From positions 310,001 to 374,000 of the forward strand of contig NZ_JBMPIT010000001.1 in assembly GCF_049341845.1 (NCBI RefSeq): DNA of 64,000 bases, given 5' to 3'. A model generated the notes under the pieces. It worked only from the letters and a program-made list of their open reading frames with translations, was not told the DNA's origin and did not search any database. Position 1 is the stretch's first letter. Each line of letters opens with the position of its first letter. The position numbers and the translations under genes are program-made. This document shows positions 53,880 through 63,490 of this stretch, piece by piece. Origin of the DNA: Curtobacterium guangdongense. GTDB lineage: Bacteria > Actinomycetota > Actinomycetes > Actinomycetales > Microbacteriaceae.

Positions 53880-54932
53880 ATGCCAGCACCCCACGCACGC
53901 GTCACACAGCGCATGATCGCCGACATCGCCGGCGTGAGTCAGTCCACCGTGTCGCTCGTGCTGAACGGCAAGGCGGACGAGACCCGTCGGATCCCGGCGG
54001 CGACCCGGGACCGCGTGCTCGACGTCATCCGCGAGACCACCTACGTCGCGAACCCGGTCGCGCGGAGCCTCGTCGGCGCGACGAACGACCTCATCGGCGT
54101 CTTCACGTACGAGCCGGCGTTCCCGAACCGCTCGTCGGACTTCTACACGCCGCTGCTCACCGGCATCGAGAGCGCCGCGGAACACGTCAGGGCCGACCTG
54201 CTCGTGTTCACGAGCACCCCCGTGGTGAACGGCAGGCGGCGGCTGTTCCACGAGTCGAACCGCCTGCGGCTCGCGGACGGCTGCATCCTGCTCGGCCGTG
54301 AGATGGACGCCGACGAGCTCGAACGGCTGCTGGACACGGACTACCCGTTCGTGGCCATCGGCCGTCGCGACGTAGCCGGTGGCCGGGTGCCCTACATCGG
54401 TGTCGACTACGCGGCCGCGACGCAGGCGCTCGTCCAGCGTGCGCTCGACCTCGGGCACGTCCGGTTCGGCCTGCTGCGCCTGCCGCTCGGTGCCGAGTCG
54501 TCCCGCGACCGGCGTGCCGGCATCGTCGCCGCCCTCACCCGAGCCGGGCTCGAAACGGCGGACGCACTCGTGGAGACCGCGGTGACCGACCACCGGACGG
54601 TGGCCGACGCGTGGGAGGCGATCCGGGCCTCCCGTCCGACCGTCGTCCTGGTCGAGGACCCGGACGACGGCGAGGAGCTGCTCGAACTGCTCGCCGACGA
54701 CGTCCCTGCCAGGGTGTCGGTCGTCGTGCTCGGTGAGCACACCCGTCACCGCGACCGCGGGACGGACGTCACGCGGCTCAGCGCGCCGCGGACCGAACTC
54801 GGTGCCCGCGCCGTCGCCGCGCTCACCGAGCGCATCGCCGCCGTCCAACGCGGCGACGCCCCGGATCCGGTGCAGGAGCTGCTCGCCTGCACACTCGTCG
54901 CCGGCACCACTCTCGGCCCGCCCCCGCGCTGA
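53880..54932 (+). CDS. LacI-family regulator
   Basis: 350 residues. N-terminal LacI helix-turn-helix (MIADIAGVSQSTVSLVLNGK) and hinge helix (NPVARSLVG), then a periplasmic-binding-protein-like sensor domain. It begins the cluster and precedes the FAD oxidoreductase by 106 bases with no palindrome there, so it is likely cotranscribed with, and represses, the following catabolic genes. Confidence 0.92.
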   Translation: MPAPHARVTQRMIADIAGVSQSTVSLVLNGKADETRRIPAATRDRVLDVIRETTYVANPVARSLVGATNDLIGVFTYEPAFPNRSSDFYTPLLTGIESAAEHVRADLLVFTSTPVVNGRRRLFHESNRLRLADGCILLGREMDADELERLLDTDYPFVAIGRRDVAGGRVPYIGVDYAAATQALVQRALDLGHVRFGLLRLPLGAESSRDRRAGIVAALTRAGLETADALVETAVTDHRTVADAWEAIRASRPTVVLVEDPDDGEELLELLADDVPARVSVVVLGEHTRHRDRGTDVTRLSAPRTELGARAVAALTERIAAVQRGDAPDPVQELLACTLVAGTTLGPPPR

Positions 54933-55038
54933 GCCGAACGCGCCCGACCGCACACCATCGTGGCCGCCCGCGCGCACCCGATCCCGCCCGCTCCCGCCCG
55001 CTCCCCGAACCGCCCCATCCGTCAGGAGTCGCTCCACC

Positions 55039-56712
55039 ATGCCCGGAACCACCCCAACACCGCCCCCGACCGTCGACGCCACCACGGAGGCCGTCACGAC
55101 CGACGTCGTCATCGTCGGCGGCGGCCTCGGCGGCGTCGCTGCCGCGATCGCCGTCTGCCGAGCGGGTCGACGCGCCGTCCTCACCGAGGAGACGGACTGG
55201 CTCGGCGGACAGCTGACCAGCCAGGCCGTGCCGCCGGACGAGCACCCGTGGGTCGAGCAGTTCGGCGTCACCCGGAGCTACCGTGCCCTGCGCGACGGCA
55301 TCCGCGACCACTACCGCCGGGCGTACCCGCTCCGCGCCGAGGCAGCCGCGCTCCCCGACCTGAACCCCGGTGCCGGCCGCGTGAGCAAGCTCTGCCACGA
55401 GCCGCGCGTCGCACTCGCGGTGATCGAGGAGATGCTCCAGCCGTACCGCACCGCCGGGCTCCTGACGGTCAAGCTCGACCACCGCCCCGTCGCCGCGACG
55501 GCCGACGGGGACCGGGTCACGAGCGTCACCGTCGAACGTCCGGACGGTCGCCGGACCGAGCTCCGTGGCGCGTTCGTCCTGGACGCGACCGAGACCGGCG
55601 ACGTCCTGCCGCTCGCCGGCGTCGAGCACGTCGTCGGCGCGGAGTCGCGCGACGAGCACGGCGAGCCGCACGCACCGGAGGTCGCCGACCCGGCGAACCA
55701 GCAGGGCATCACGTTCTGCTTCGCCGTGTCGCACCACGAGGGCGAGGACCACACCATCGAGCGCCCCGAGATGTACGACTTCTGGCGCTCCTACCAGCCG
55801 GACTTCTGGCCGGCGCCGCTCATCGGGTTCCTCGCACCGGACCCGCGCACGCTCGACGCACACCCGCGCACCTTCGAGCCGAACCCGGACACCGACCCCC
55901 TCGCCGTCAGCGCCGACCAGAGCGCCGACGCCGGCGACAAGGAGCTGTGGGGCTTCCGGCGGATCGTCGCGCGGAAGCTGTTCGCGGACGGGGCGTTCGA
56001 GTCCGACATCTGCCTCGTCAACTGGCCGCTCAACGACTACTGGCTGAAGCCCGTGATCGGGACCTCCGGCGACGCCGAGGTCGACGCGGAGACCACCAGG
56101 CAGGCCCTGCACGAGGCACGACAGCTCTCGCGCTCCGTCCTGTACTGGTTGCAGACCGAGGCACCCCGGCCCGATGGCGGAGCCGGCTTCCCCGGTCTCC
56201 GACTGCGTGGCGACGTCACCGGCAGCGAAGACGGTCTCGCCAAGGCCGCCTACATCCGCGAGTCCCGCCGGATCCGTGCGGTGACGACGATCGTCGAGCA
56301 GGACGTCTCCGCCGAGGTCGTCGGTGTGACCGGCCGGACGCGCTACCGCGACTCGGTCGGCGTCGGAAGCTACCGACTCGACCTGCACCCGTCCACCGGC
56401 GGCGACAACTACGTCGACATCGCGAGCGTCCCGTTCGAGATCCCGCTCGGTGCCCTCGTCCCGCGGCGTGTGACGAACCTGCTGCCCGCCGGCAAGGACA
56501 TCGGCACCACCCACATCACCAACGGCTGCTACCGGCTGCACCCCGTCGAGTGGAACGTCGGCGAGGTCGCCGGCGCACTCGCGGCCCACTGCATCGCGAC
56601 CGACTCCACCCCCCAGGCCGTCCAGGCCGACGACGCCCGCTTCGCCGCCTTCGCCGCCGGTCTCGACCGCGACGGCGTCGAACGGCGCTGGCCAGCGGTC
56701 CAGGGCTACTGA
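55039..56712 (+). CDS. FAD-dependent oxidoreductase (FAD_oxidored family)
   Basis: 557 residues. N-terminal dinucleotide fold VVIVGGGLGGVAAAIAVCRAG, then TEETDWLGGQLTSQ, LDATETGDVLPLAG, and a C-terminal FAD contact LLPAGKDIGTTHITNGCYR. Matches PF12831, a family of flavoproteins often linked to sugar or acid catabolism with unknown substrates. No signal peptide. Its stop codon lies inside the first unit of a 31-base tandem repeat. Confidence 0.85.
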   Translation: MPGTTPTPPPTVDATTEAVTTDVVIVGGGLGGVAAAIAVCRAGRRAVLTEETDWLGGQLTSQAVPPDEHPWVEQFGVTRSYRALRDGIRDHYRRAYPLRAEAAALPDLNPGAGRVSKLCHEPRVALAVIEEMLQPYRTAGLLTVKLDHRPVAATADGDRVTSVTVERPDGRRTELRGAFVLDATETGDVLPLAGVEHVVGAESRDEHGEPHAPEVADPANQQGITFCFAVSHHEGEDHTIERPEMYDFWRSYQPDFWPAPLIGFLAPDPRTLDAHPRTFEPNPDTDPLAVSADQSADAGDKELWGFRRIVARKLFADGAFESDICLVNWPLNDYWLKPVIGTSGDAEVDAETTRQALHEARQLSRSVLYWLQTEAPRPDGGAGFPGLRLRGDVTGSEDGLAKAAYIRESRRIRAVTTIVEQDVSAEVVGVTGRTRYRDSVGVGSYRLDLHPSTGGDNYVDIASVPFEIPLGALVPRRVTNLLPAGKDIGTTHITNGCYRLHPVEWNVGEVAGALAAHCIATDSTPQAVQADDARFAAFAAGLDRDGVERRWPAVQGY

Positions 56713-56780
56713 CGCTCCCTGGCCCGCGGGCCAGGGCTCCTGACGCTCCCCGGCCCGCGGGCCAGGGCTCCTGACGCTCC
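56700..56780 (+). repeat. 31-bp tandem repeat with hairpins, 2.6 copies
   Basis: Units at 56700-56730 and 56731-56761 and a 19-base partial at 56762-56780. Each full unit contains CTGGCCCGCGGGCCAG or CCGGCCCGCGGGCCAG, a strong stem, and starts with the CCAGGGCT(A/C)CTGA that ends the FAD gene. The repeat separates the FAD and HyuA genes in one operon. Confidence 0.85.
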
Positions 56781-56805
56781 ACCTCACCCGAAAGGTCACA
56801 ACGAC

Positions 56806-58947
56806 GTGAAACCCAACGCACTGCGCATCGGCATCGACGTCGGTGGCACGTTCACCGACGCGGTCGCCATCGACGCCGCCACCCTGCAGCTCATCGGGCA
56901 GGCCAAGGTCCCGACCAGCCACGACCACCCCGACGGCGTCGCACACGGCATCGTCGAGGCGCTCCACCAGCTGCTCGACCGGATCGGCCGTTCCGCCGAG
57001 GACGTCGTGTTCCTGGCGCACGGCACCACCCAGGCGACGAACGCCCTGCTCGAGGGCGACGTCGACCCGGTCGGCCTCATCGGCGTCGGGACCGGTCCGG
57101 CCGGCTTCTTCGCGAAGCGGCTCCGACGGCTCGCGAAGATCGAGATCGCGGACGGCAAGAAGCTCCCCGTCGCGTACGAGCACGTCCCGCGCGCCGACGA
57201 CGACCGGCACGTCGACGGTGTCCTCGACCGCTTCGAGCAGGCCGGGATCCGCTCGATCGTCGTCACCGAGCCGTTCTCCGTCGACGACCCCATCGGCGAG
57301 GAACGCATCACCGGACGAGCACGCGCCCGCGGGTTCCTCGTCACCGCGACGCACGACATCAGCTCGCTCTACGGGCTGAGCAAGCGGACGCGGACGGCGG
57401 TGCTCAACGCGGTCATCCTGCCGCGGATGTTCGCGACCGCCGACCTGGTGCAGTCGAGCATCGACGCGGCCGGGATCACCGCTCCGCTGATGGTGATGCG
57501 GTGCGACGGCGGCGTGATGTCGCTCGACGAGATGCGGCGGCGCCCGCTGCTCACGGTGCTGTCCGGCCCCGCCGCCGGCGTCGCCGGGGCGCTCATGCAG
57601 GAGAAGCTCTCCGACGGCGTCTTCCTGGAGACCGGCGGGACCTCGACCGACATCTCGGTCATCCGCCGCGGCAAGGTCGCGGTGCAGTACACCGAGTTCG
57701 GCGGCAGCTCGACGTACCTGTCGGCGCTCGACGTCCGCACCGTCGGCGTCGGTGGCGGTTCCATGGTCCGGATCCGGACGGGAGGCTCGGCACAGGTCAC
57801 GCACGTCGGCCCACGCAGCGCGCACATCGCGGGACTCCCCTACGCGTGCTTCGCGACGCTCGCCGACCTGGACGGTGCAACGCTGTCCACGGTCGCGCCG
57901 GTCGACGGCGACCCGGCCGACCACGCCGTGGTGGACGCGGCCGGTGGCCGCTTCGCGATCACGATGACCTGCGCCGCCAACGCCCTCGGTCTGGTGCCGG
58001 ACGCCGACTACGCGCACGCCGACCAGGCGGTCGCACGTGCCGCACTCGCACCGCTCGCGAGCGCACTCGGCACCGACGTCGACGGTGCCGCACGTGCCGT
58101 CCTCGATGCCGGTGTCGCACCGGTCCGTGCGGTCGTCGAGCGCATGGTCGAGGACTACCGGATCCCCGAGGAGACCGTGCAGCTCGTCGGCGGTGGCGGT
58201 GGCGCTGCCTCGGTCACCCCGCACACCGGGCAACGAGCCGGCAAGCCGTGGCGGATCGCCGACCACAGCGAGGTGATCAGCCCGATCGGCGTCGCGCTCG
58301 CCCTCATCCGCGAGCAGGTCGAGCGGGTGATCCCCGGTGCGACCGACGAGCAGATCCTCGCGGTCCGTCGCGAGGCCGAGCAGGCCGTGATCAAGCAGGG
58401 TGCCGCACCGGCGGAGGTGTCCGTCGACGTCACGGTCGACCCGCAGTCGAACACCGTCCGTGCCGTCGCGACGGGCGCCACCGAGCTCCGCACACAGGAC
58501 CGCACGGCGCGGCTCACCGAGGACGACCTCCGGGCCGTCGCCGCCGGGAGCCTCGGCGTCGACGCGCGGGCGCTGACCGTCCTCGCGTCCACCGACAGCC
58601 ACGTCGTGTTCGGGTCGCCGGAAGAGCGTCGGTTCCTCCGCAAGCCGAAGCACCCGGTGCGCGTGCTCGACCGCGACGGCGTCATCCGCTTCGCATCGAG
58701 TGACGCACTCGTGGACCAGACCACGGCGGGAGCCGGCGCCGAAGCGATCCCCCGGCTCATCACCGAGCACACCTCCTACGGTGACGGTGGGTCCCGTGCG
58801 CCGGCGCTCCAGCTGCTCGTCGGGCCGCGGATCGCCGACCTGTCCGGGGTGCTCGACGAGTCGCAGCTCGTGTCGCTCGCGCGCACCGAGGTCGAGGGAC
58901 ACGACCGGGCGGAGTCACTCGTGGCCGTGCTCGAGGTCCGGTCGTGA
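56806..58947 (+). CDS. Hydantoinase/oxoprolinase HyuA-type ATP-dependent subunit
   Basis: 713 residues from a GTG. Actin-like ATPase fold: GIDVGGTFTDAVAID (phosphate 1), LAHGTTQATNALLEG, LSGPAAGVAGAL, ETGGTSTDIS and VGGGGGAASVTPH. HyuA-type proteins open cyclic amides, or as acetone/acetophenone carboxylase subunits activate carbonyls with ATP. No HyuB gene is adjacent, which is unusual. Coupled to the next gene by GTGA overlap. Confidence 0.88.
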   Translation: MKPNALRIGIDVGGTFTDAVAIDAATLQLIGQAKVPTSHDHPDGVAHGIVEALHQLLDRIGRSAEDVVFLAHGTTQATNALLEGDVDPVGLIGVGTGPAGFFAKRLRRLAKIEIADGKKLPVAYEHVPRADDDRHVDGVLDRFEQAGIRSIVVTEPFSVDDPIGEERITGRARARGFLVTATHDISSLYGLSKRTRTAVLNAVILPRMFATADLVQSSIDAAGITAPLMVMRCDGGVMSLDEMRRRPLLTVLSGPAAGVAGALMQEKLSDGVFLETGGTSTDISVIRRGKVAVQYTEFGGSSTYLSALDVRTVGVGGGSMVRIRTGGSAQVTHVGPRSAHIAGLPYACFATLADLDGATLSTVAPVDGDPADHAVVDAAGGRFAITMTCAANALGLVPDADYAHADQAVARAALAPLASALGTDVDGAARAVLDAGVAPVRAVVERMVEDYRIPEETVQLVGGGGGAASVTPHTGQRAGKPWRIADHSEVISPIGVALALIREQVERVIPGATDEQILAVRREAEQAVIKQGAAPAEVSVDVTVDPQSNTVRAVATGATELRTQDRTARLTEDDLRAVAAGSLGVDARALTVLASTDSHVVFGSPEERRFLRKPKHPVRVLDRDGVIRFASSDALVDQTTAGAGAEAIPRLITEHTSYGDGGSRAPALQLLVGPRIADLSGVLDESQLVSLARTEVEGHDRAESLVAVLEVRS

Positions 58948-59576
58948 CCGTCGTGGCCGAGGCAGCGGCGATGCGCGCGCTCGAGGACCTGGACGACGCC
59001 GAGCTCGGCGCGCAGCTGCTCCGTGGCGTGCCGACGAACGAGCTCCGCAGCGACGAGGAACTGCTGCGACACGCTGCCAGGGCGACCGCGTTCGGGACCG
59101 AGCTGGCCGCTTCGACGCCGGCCGGCTCGACGGCCGCTTCGACGCCGGCGATCGTCGAGCACGCCGGAGGCCTCGGCGCAGCGCTGCTCGCGCAGTACGA
59201 CTCCGGGCACCACCGGATCGACCTGTTCACCGACACGATCGCGTTCTGCGAGCGGCTCGTCGACGACCTCGGGTGGCGACACCTGTTCCCGGTCGGCTCG
59301 GTGCGCGCGGCGGCCGTCGAGCACGAGCGGGCGCACCACCTCGTCACGGCCGACCGGTCCCGTGCCCTCCGTGCGGCGCTCGACCACCAGGTGTTCCGAC
59401 TCGGACGCTTCCGCCGGCTCGCCTACATCGCCGGCACCGACGAGGTGGCCGCACACGCGTTCGCCGCCAGGAGCCTCGGACTCACCCGGTCCCCGCTCCT
59501 CCTCACCCGAGCGGCGACGGCCGCGATCCGGACGCGCAACGATGCGCGCTCCGCTTCGAACCCGAAGGAGAACTGA
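58944..59576 (+). CDS. Uncharacterised small protein with HExxH motif
   Basis: 210 residues from a GTG overlapping the HyuA stop. Not recognised. It holds HERAH (residues about 129-133), a zincin-like HExxH, in an otherwise helical soluble protein, plus an internal repeat (FGTELAAST/AASTPA region). No signal peptide. Tight coupling to HyuA suggests an accessory subunit or a small metal-dependent enzyme of the same pathway. Confidence 0.7.
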   Translation: MTVVAEAAAMRALEDLDDAELGAQLLRGVPTNELRSDEELLRHAARATAFGTELAASTPAGSTAASTPAIVEHAGGLGAALLAQYDSGHHRIDLFTDTIAFCERLVDDLGWRHLFPVGSVRAAAVEHERAHHLVTADRSRALRAALDHQVFRLGRFRRLAYIAGTDEVAAHAFAARSLGLTRSPLLLTRAATAAIRTRNDARSASNPKEN

Positions 59577-59579
59577 CCA

Positions 59580-60872
59580 ATGGGCATCGCAATCATCGTC
59601 ATCATGGCGATCGGGGTCGCCCTGATCCTCACCGGCAAACTCCCCACGGCGTTCGCCCTCGTACTGCTCGCGGTGGCGATCGCGCTCGCGGGTGGTGCCT
59701 CGTTCGTCGGCGCCGAGAACAGCGTGCTGACCACCGTGATCCAGAACGGGGCGATCACCCTCGCCTCCACGATGGTGGCCATCCTGCTGGGCTCGTGGCT
59801 CGGCTCCCTGATGCGGGACACCGCGATCGCCTCGACCCTGGTCCGGAAGACCGTCGAGTTCGGCGGCGACCGTCCCGTCGTGATCGCGCTCGGTGTGCTG
59901 GTGATCTCGGCCCTCTGCGGCGCGGTGACCGGCTCGGCCCCCGCTGCCCTGCTCGCCGGTGTGATCGGCATCCCCGCCATGATCGCCGTCGGTGTCCCGA
60001 AGGTCACCGCCGCCGGCACGATCCTGATGGGCATCGGCGCCGGGGTGCCGTTCGAGCTGCCGGTGTGGCAGTTCTTCTCGACCGCGCTGCACCTCCCCAT
60101 CCCGCAGGTGCGATCGTTCATGATCCTGCTGTTCCCGTTCGCCGCCGCAGCAGCCGTCGCCTACGTCATCGTCGAGACCCGACGACGCGGCACGGTGCAC
60201 GCCTGGTCCCTCGCGGCCCCGGCCGACGGAGCCCGCGTCGTCACGAGCCGGCGTCGACGCCTCGGCGATGCGCCGTGGTTCGCGCTGCTGACCCCGCTCG
60301 TGCCGATCGTCCTGGCGCTCGTGCTGCAGGTGCCGATCATCCCGTCGCTCCTGGCGGGTGTGCTGTTCGCCGTCGTCACGACGACCCGACCGGCCCTCTG
60401 GGGCACCACGATGCTGCGGTCGCTCTACGACGGGTTCAAGGTCGCCGCACCGCCGATCACGCTGTTCATCGCGATCGGCATGCTCCTCGCCGCCGTGGGC
60501 CTGCCGGGGTCGGTCGCCGCCCTGCGTCCGATCGTCGAGGCCGTCGCGCCGACGAACATCTGGCTGTACGTGATCGTGTTCTCGGTGCTCGTGCCGCTGT
60601 GCCTGTACCGCGGTCCGCTCAACATCTTCGGTCTCGGTGCGGGGATCGCCGGCGCGATGACAGCCATCGGCTTCTACTCACCGATGGCCGTCCTCGGGCT
60701 GATGACCTCGTACAACCAGGTGTTCGGTGTCGCAGACCCGACGAGCACGCAGACGGTGTGGGCGTCGCAGTACGCGGGCGTCTCCCCGCAGGCCGTGATG
60801 CTCCGTGTGCTGCCGTACGTGTGGGTCGTGGCCATCGCCGGCATCGTCCTGTCGGCGGTCAAGTACCTCTGA
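59580..60872 (+). CDS. Organic acid permease, ion-transporter superfamily (GntP/DctM-like)
   Basis: 430 residues with about 11-12 membrane helices. Starts with a hydrophobic MGIAIIVIMAIGVALILTGK-type helix and shows two similar halves (GSAPAALLAGVIGIPAMIAVGVPKVTAAG and a re-entrant LYRGPLNIFGLGAGIAG). Resembles gluconate or C4-dicarboxylate carriers. Three bases after the HExxH gene; probably imports the cluster's substrate, an organic acid. Confidence 0.75.
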   Translation: MGIAIIVIMAIGVALILTGKLPTAFALVLLAVAIALAGGASFVGAENSVLTTVIQNGAITLASTMVAILLGSWLGSLMRDTAIASTLVRKTVEFGGDRPVVIALGVLVISALCGAVTGSAPAALLAGVIGIPAMIAVGVPKVTAAGTILMGIGAGVPFELPVWQFFSTALHLPIPQVRSFMILLFPFAAAAAVAYVIVETRRRGTVHAWSLAAPADGARVVTSRRRRLGDAPWFALLTPLVPIVLALVLQVPIIPSLLAGVLFAVVTTTRPALWGTTMLRSLYDGFKVAAPPITLFIAIGMLLAAVGLPGSVAALRPIVEAVAPTNIWLYVIVFSVLVPLCLYRGPLNIFGLGAGIAGAMTAIGFYSPMAVLGLMTSYNQVFGVADPTSTQTVWASQYAGVSPQAVMLRVLPYVWVVAIAGIVLSAVKYL

Positions 60873-60962
60873 CGACGGGCCGCGGGCGGCCGATCCGGTC
60901 AACGGGACGGATCGGCCGCTCCTCGCCGGACACCGCACGACCGCCGCCCGTAGTGTTCGAGT

Positions 60963-62540
60963 GTGCCCACCGACCCGCGTCACTGGTTCCTCGCTCGCGA
61001 CGAACGCGGCAACCTCGCCACCGAGGTGCACGCCGGCGGAGACGACGCCGCACCGTGGTCCGAGGGCAACGCGGTACGCCCGCTGGTGCACGGCGCCCCG
61101 TACTTCGCTCGCATCCACGCGGAGCTGTGCGCGCTGCAACCGGGTGACCGGGTGTGGTTCACGGACTGGCGCGGCGACGCGGACGAGCGGCTCCTGCCGG
61201 ACGGTCCGACGATCGGCGACCTGCTCGCCGAACGCGCACGCGACGGTGTCGAGGTCCGCGGCCTGATCTGGCGATCCCACGGCGAACGCGTCTCGGCGTC
61301 GATCAGCGCCCGCTCGAACGAGCTGCTCGGCCGGAAGATCAACGACGCAGGCGGCGAGGTCCTCCTCGACCAGCGCGTGCGCGTCTTCGGGTCGCACCAC
61401 CAGAAGTTCTTCGTGATCCAGCACCGGGACGACCCCTCGCGGGACGTAGCGTTCGTCGGCGGGATCGACCTCTGCCACAGCCGCCGCGACGACGCCGCAC
61501 ACCAGGGCGACCCGCAGCCCGTCTCGATCGACGCCAGGTACGGCGAGCGCCCCGCCTGGCACGACGCCTCGATGGAGCTCCGCGGGCCGGTGGTCGCCGA
61601 CGTCCTGGCGGTCTTCGCCGAGCGGTGGGACGACCCGCACCCGCTCGACCGCAGCCTGCCGTACCGGATGCTGCTGCAGCGCCTCACGCACATGCCCCGT
61701 CGGCCGGAGCCGCTGCCCGAGCGCACGCCCCCGCCACCGCGTGCCGGTGACCACGCCGTGCAACTGCTGCGCACGTACGGGGTGAAGCGGCCGCCGTTCC
61801 CCTTCGCGCCGGAGGGTGAGCGCAGCATCGCCCGCGCCTACGCGAAGGCGTTCTCGAAGGCGAAGTCCCTGCTCTACATCGAGGACCAGTACCTCTGGTC
61901 CCGCGAGGTCGCGTCGGGGATCGCCGAGGCCCTCGAGCGGAACCGGGACCTCCGGGTGATCATCCTCGTGCCGCGGTACCCGAACTCCGACGGGCCGCTC
62001 GGTGGTCCACCCAGCCGACTCGGGCAGATCGAGGCGCTGCGCTCCCTCCGCCGGACCGCTCCGGACCGGGTCGGCGTGTTCGACCTCGAGCACGAGGACG
62101 GCCGACCGATCTACATCCACGCGAAGATCTGCGTCGTCGACGACCAGTGGTTCACGATCGGGTCGGACAACTTCAACCGCCGGTCGTGGACGTCCGACAG
62201 CGAACTCACCTGTGCCGTGGTGGACGGCTCCGCCGGCGACGGCTCCCTCGCGCAGGACCTCCGGCTGCAGCTCTGGGCCGAGCACCTCGCGACGACACCC
62301 GACGACCCGAGCCTGATCGGCTCCGGTGCAGAACTCCTGGCGCTGTGGCGAGCCCGAGCCCGCGCGCTCGACCACTGGCAGGAGGACGGGCGCCCCGGCG
62401 AACGACCGCCGGGCCGGATCCGCCGGCACGAGCCGGAGCCGGTGTCGGCGCTGCAGCGCCTGTGGGCGCGGCCGGCGACGCGCCTGGCGGTCGATCCCGA
62501 CGGGCGTCCGCGTGGACTGCGGGGCTCGACCCGCTTCTGA
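60963..62540 (+). CDS. Phospholipase D family protein
   Basis: 525 residues. Two HKD half-sites: HHQKFFVIQHRDD (about residue 155) followed by GGIDLCHSR, and YIHAKICVVDDQWFTIGSDNFNRRS (about 383-407). No signal peptide. Hydrolyses or transfers phosphodiesters, probably in phospholipid turnover. GTG start without a strong ribosome site. Monocistronic. Confidence 0.9.
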   Translation: MPTDPRHWFLARDERGNLATEVHAGGDDAAPWSEGNAVRPLVHGAPYFARIHAELCALQPGDRVWFTDWRGDADERLLPDGPTIGDLLAERARDGVEVRGLIWRSHGERVSASISARSNELLGRKINDAGGEVLLDQRVRVFGSHHQKFFVIQHRDDPSRDVAFVGGIDLCHSRRDDAAHQGDPQPVSIDARYGERPAWHDASMELRGPVVADVLAVFAERWDDPHPLDRSLPYRMLLQRLTHMPRRPEPLPERTPPPPRAGDHAVQLLRTYGVKRPPFPFAPEGERSIARAYAKAFSKAKSLLYIEDQYLWSREVASGIAEALERNRDLRVIILVPRYPNSDGPLGGPPSRLGQIEALRSLRRTAPDRVGVFDLEHEDGRPIYIHAKICVVDDQWFTIGSDNFNRRSWTSDSELTCAVVDGSAGDGSLAQDLRLQLWAEHLATTPDDPSLIGSGAELLALWRARARALDHWQEDGRPGERPPGRIRRHEPEPVSALQRLWARPATRLAVDPDGRPRGLRGSTRF

Positions 62541-62568
62541 CAGCCGCTCCACTCGAAGTGGGGGCTGT
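62540..62568 (+). terminator. Hairpin after the phospholipase D gene
   Basis: ACAGCC...GGCTGT outer pairing encloses a perfect CCACT-CGA-AGTGG stem, starting at the last base of the stop codon. Followed by an ACTTG...CAAGT dyad at about 62592-62610 that may belong to the next promoter. Confidence 0.4.
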
Positions 62569-62623
62569 GCCCCGGGCGCGACCACCCCCAGACTTGTGCG
62601 GTTCTCAAGTTACAAGGAGTCGC

Positions 62624-63466
62624 ATGCCCCGCCCCCAGCCCGAGCAGCCACAGTCACGCAAGAGCCGCCGCTTGCCCGTCTCCACCTGGGTGGGCATCAT
62701 CGGAACCGCGCTCATGGCGCTCATCGGACTCGCGTCCGGCGGCTTCTGGATGATGGTGTTCATGGCATCGATCGTGGTCCTGCTCACCGCGGTGTACGGC
62801 GTGCTCTTCCGTCGGACGACATGGCTCCGCCTCCCCCGGAAGCGCGCCGCCGCCGGGATCGGTGCAGCGGTCGCGTTCGCAGTGCTGATCGGGTCGACGT
62901 CGGCGTACGGTGCCACGCACCCTGAGGTGACGACGCAGAACCGACCGGTCTCGTTCGCATCAGCACCCGCAGCGGCACACACGTCCGCGACACCGCACCG
63001 GACCGCGACGCCGACCCCCACGCCCACGTCAGTCCTCACGACGAAGACCGTCACCGAGACTCTGCCGATCCCGTTCACGGCGAGCACGGTCGAGAGCGCG
63101 ACCCTCGCGAGCGGAACGTCGTCGGTCACGACAGCCGGCGTGGACGGCGTCGAGACCAAGACGTGGACGGTGTCCTACACCGACGGTGTCGAGACGGGGC
63201 GGACCCTTGCGAGCGACGTCACCACGACGCAGCCGGTCACGCAGGTCACGACCGTCGGGACCTACGTCGCGCCGCCACCACCCGCGGCGCCGACCTGCAC
63301 GAACGGCACGTACGTCAACACCGCGGGCAACACGGTCTGCCGACCGGAGGTGTCGACGACCGCCCCGAGCGGCGCGACCGCGAAGTGCGGCGACGGCACC
63401 TACAGCTTCAGCCAGTCACGTCGCGGCACCTGCTCGTCACACGGGGGCGTCGCGGTCTGGCTCTGA
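62624..63466 (+). CDS. Membrane protein with G5 and DUF3761 domains
   Basis: 280 residues, ATG after AAGGAG. Two or three N-terminal membrane helices (about 23-95), a Thr/Pro-rich linker, a G5 domain (about 145-200, KTVTETLPIPF and TWTVSYTDGVETGR), and a C-terminal Cys-rich DUF3761 domain (CTNGTYVNTAGNTVC, CGDGTYSFSQSRRGTC). G5 domains bind N-acetylglucosamine-type glycans, so a cell-wall surface protein is likely. Confidence 0.8.
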   Translation: MPRPQPEQPQSRKSRRLPVSTWVGIIGTALMALIGLASGGFWMMVFMASIVVLLTAVYGVLFRRTTWLRLPRKRAAAGIGAAVAFAVLIGSTSAYGATHPEVTTQNRPVSFASAPAAAHTSATPHRTATPTPTPTSVLTTKTVTETLPIPFTASTVESATLASGTSSVTTAGVDGVETKTWTVSYTDGVETGRTLASDVTTTQPVTQVTTVGTYVAPPPPAAPTCTNGTYVNTAGNTVCRPEVSTTAPSGATAKCGDGTYSFSQSRRGTCSSHGGVAVWL

Positions 63467-63490
63467 TCTTGCCCGACTCAATCCGCTTCT

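Noticed and set aside
54823..58902. 1359-residue minus-strand frame
   Set aside because: Antisense to the FAD and HyuA genes, low-complexity and motif-free; typical of GC-rich third-position bias.
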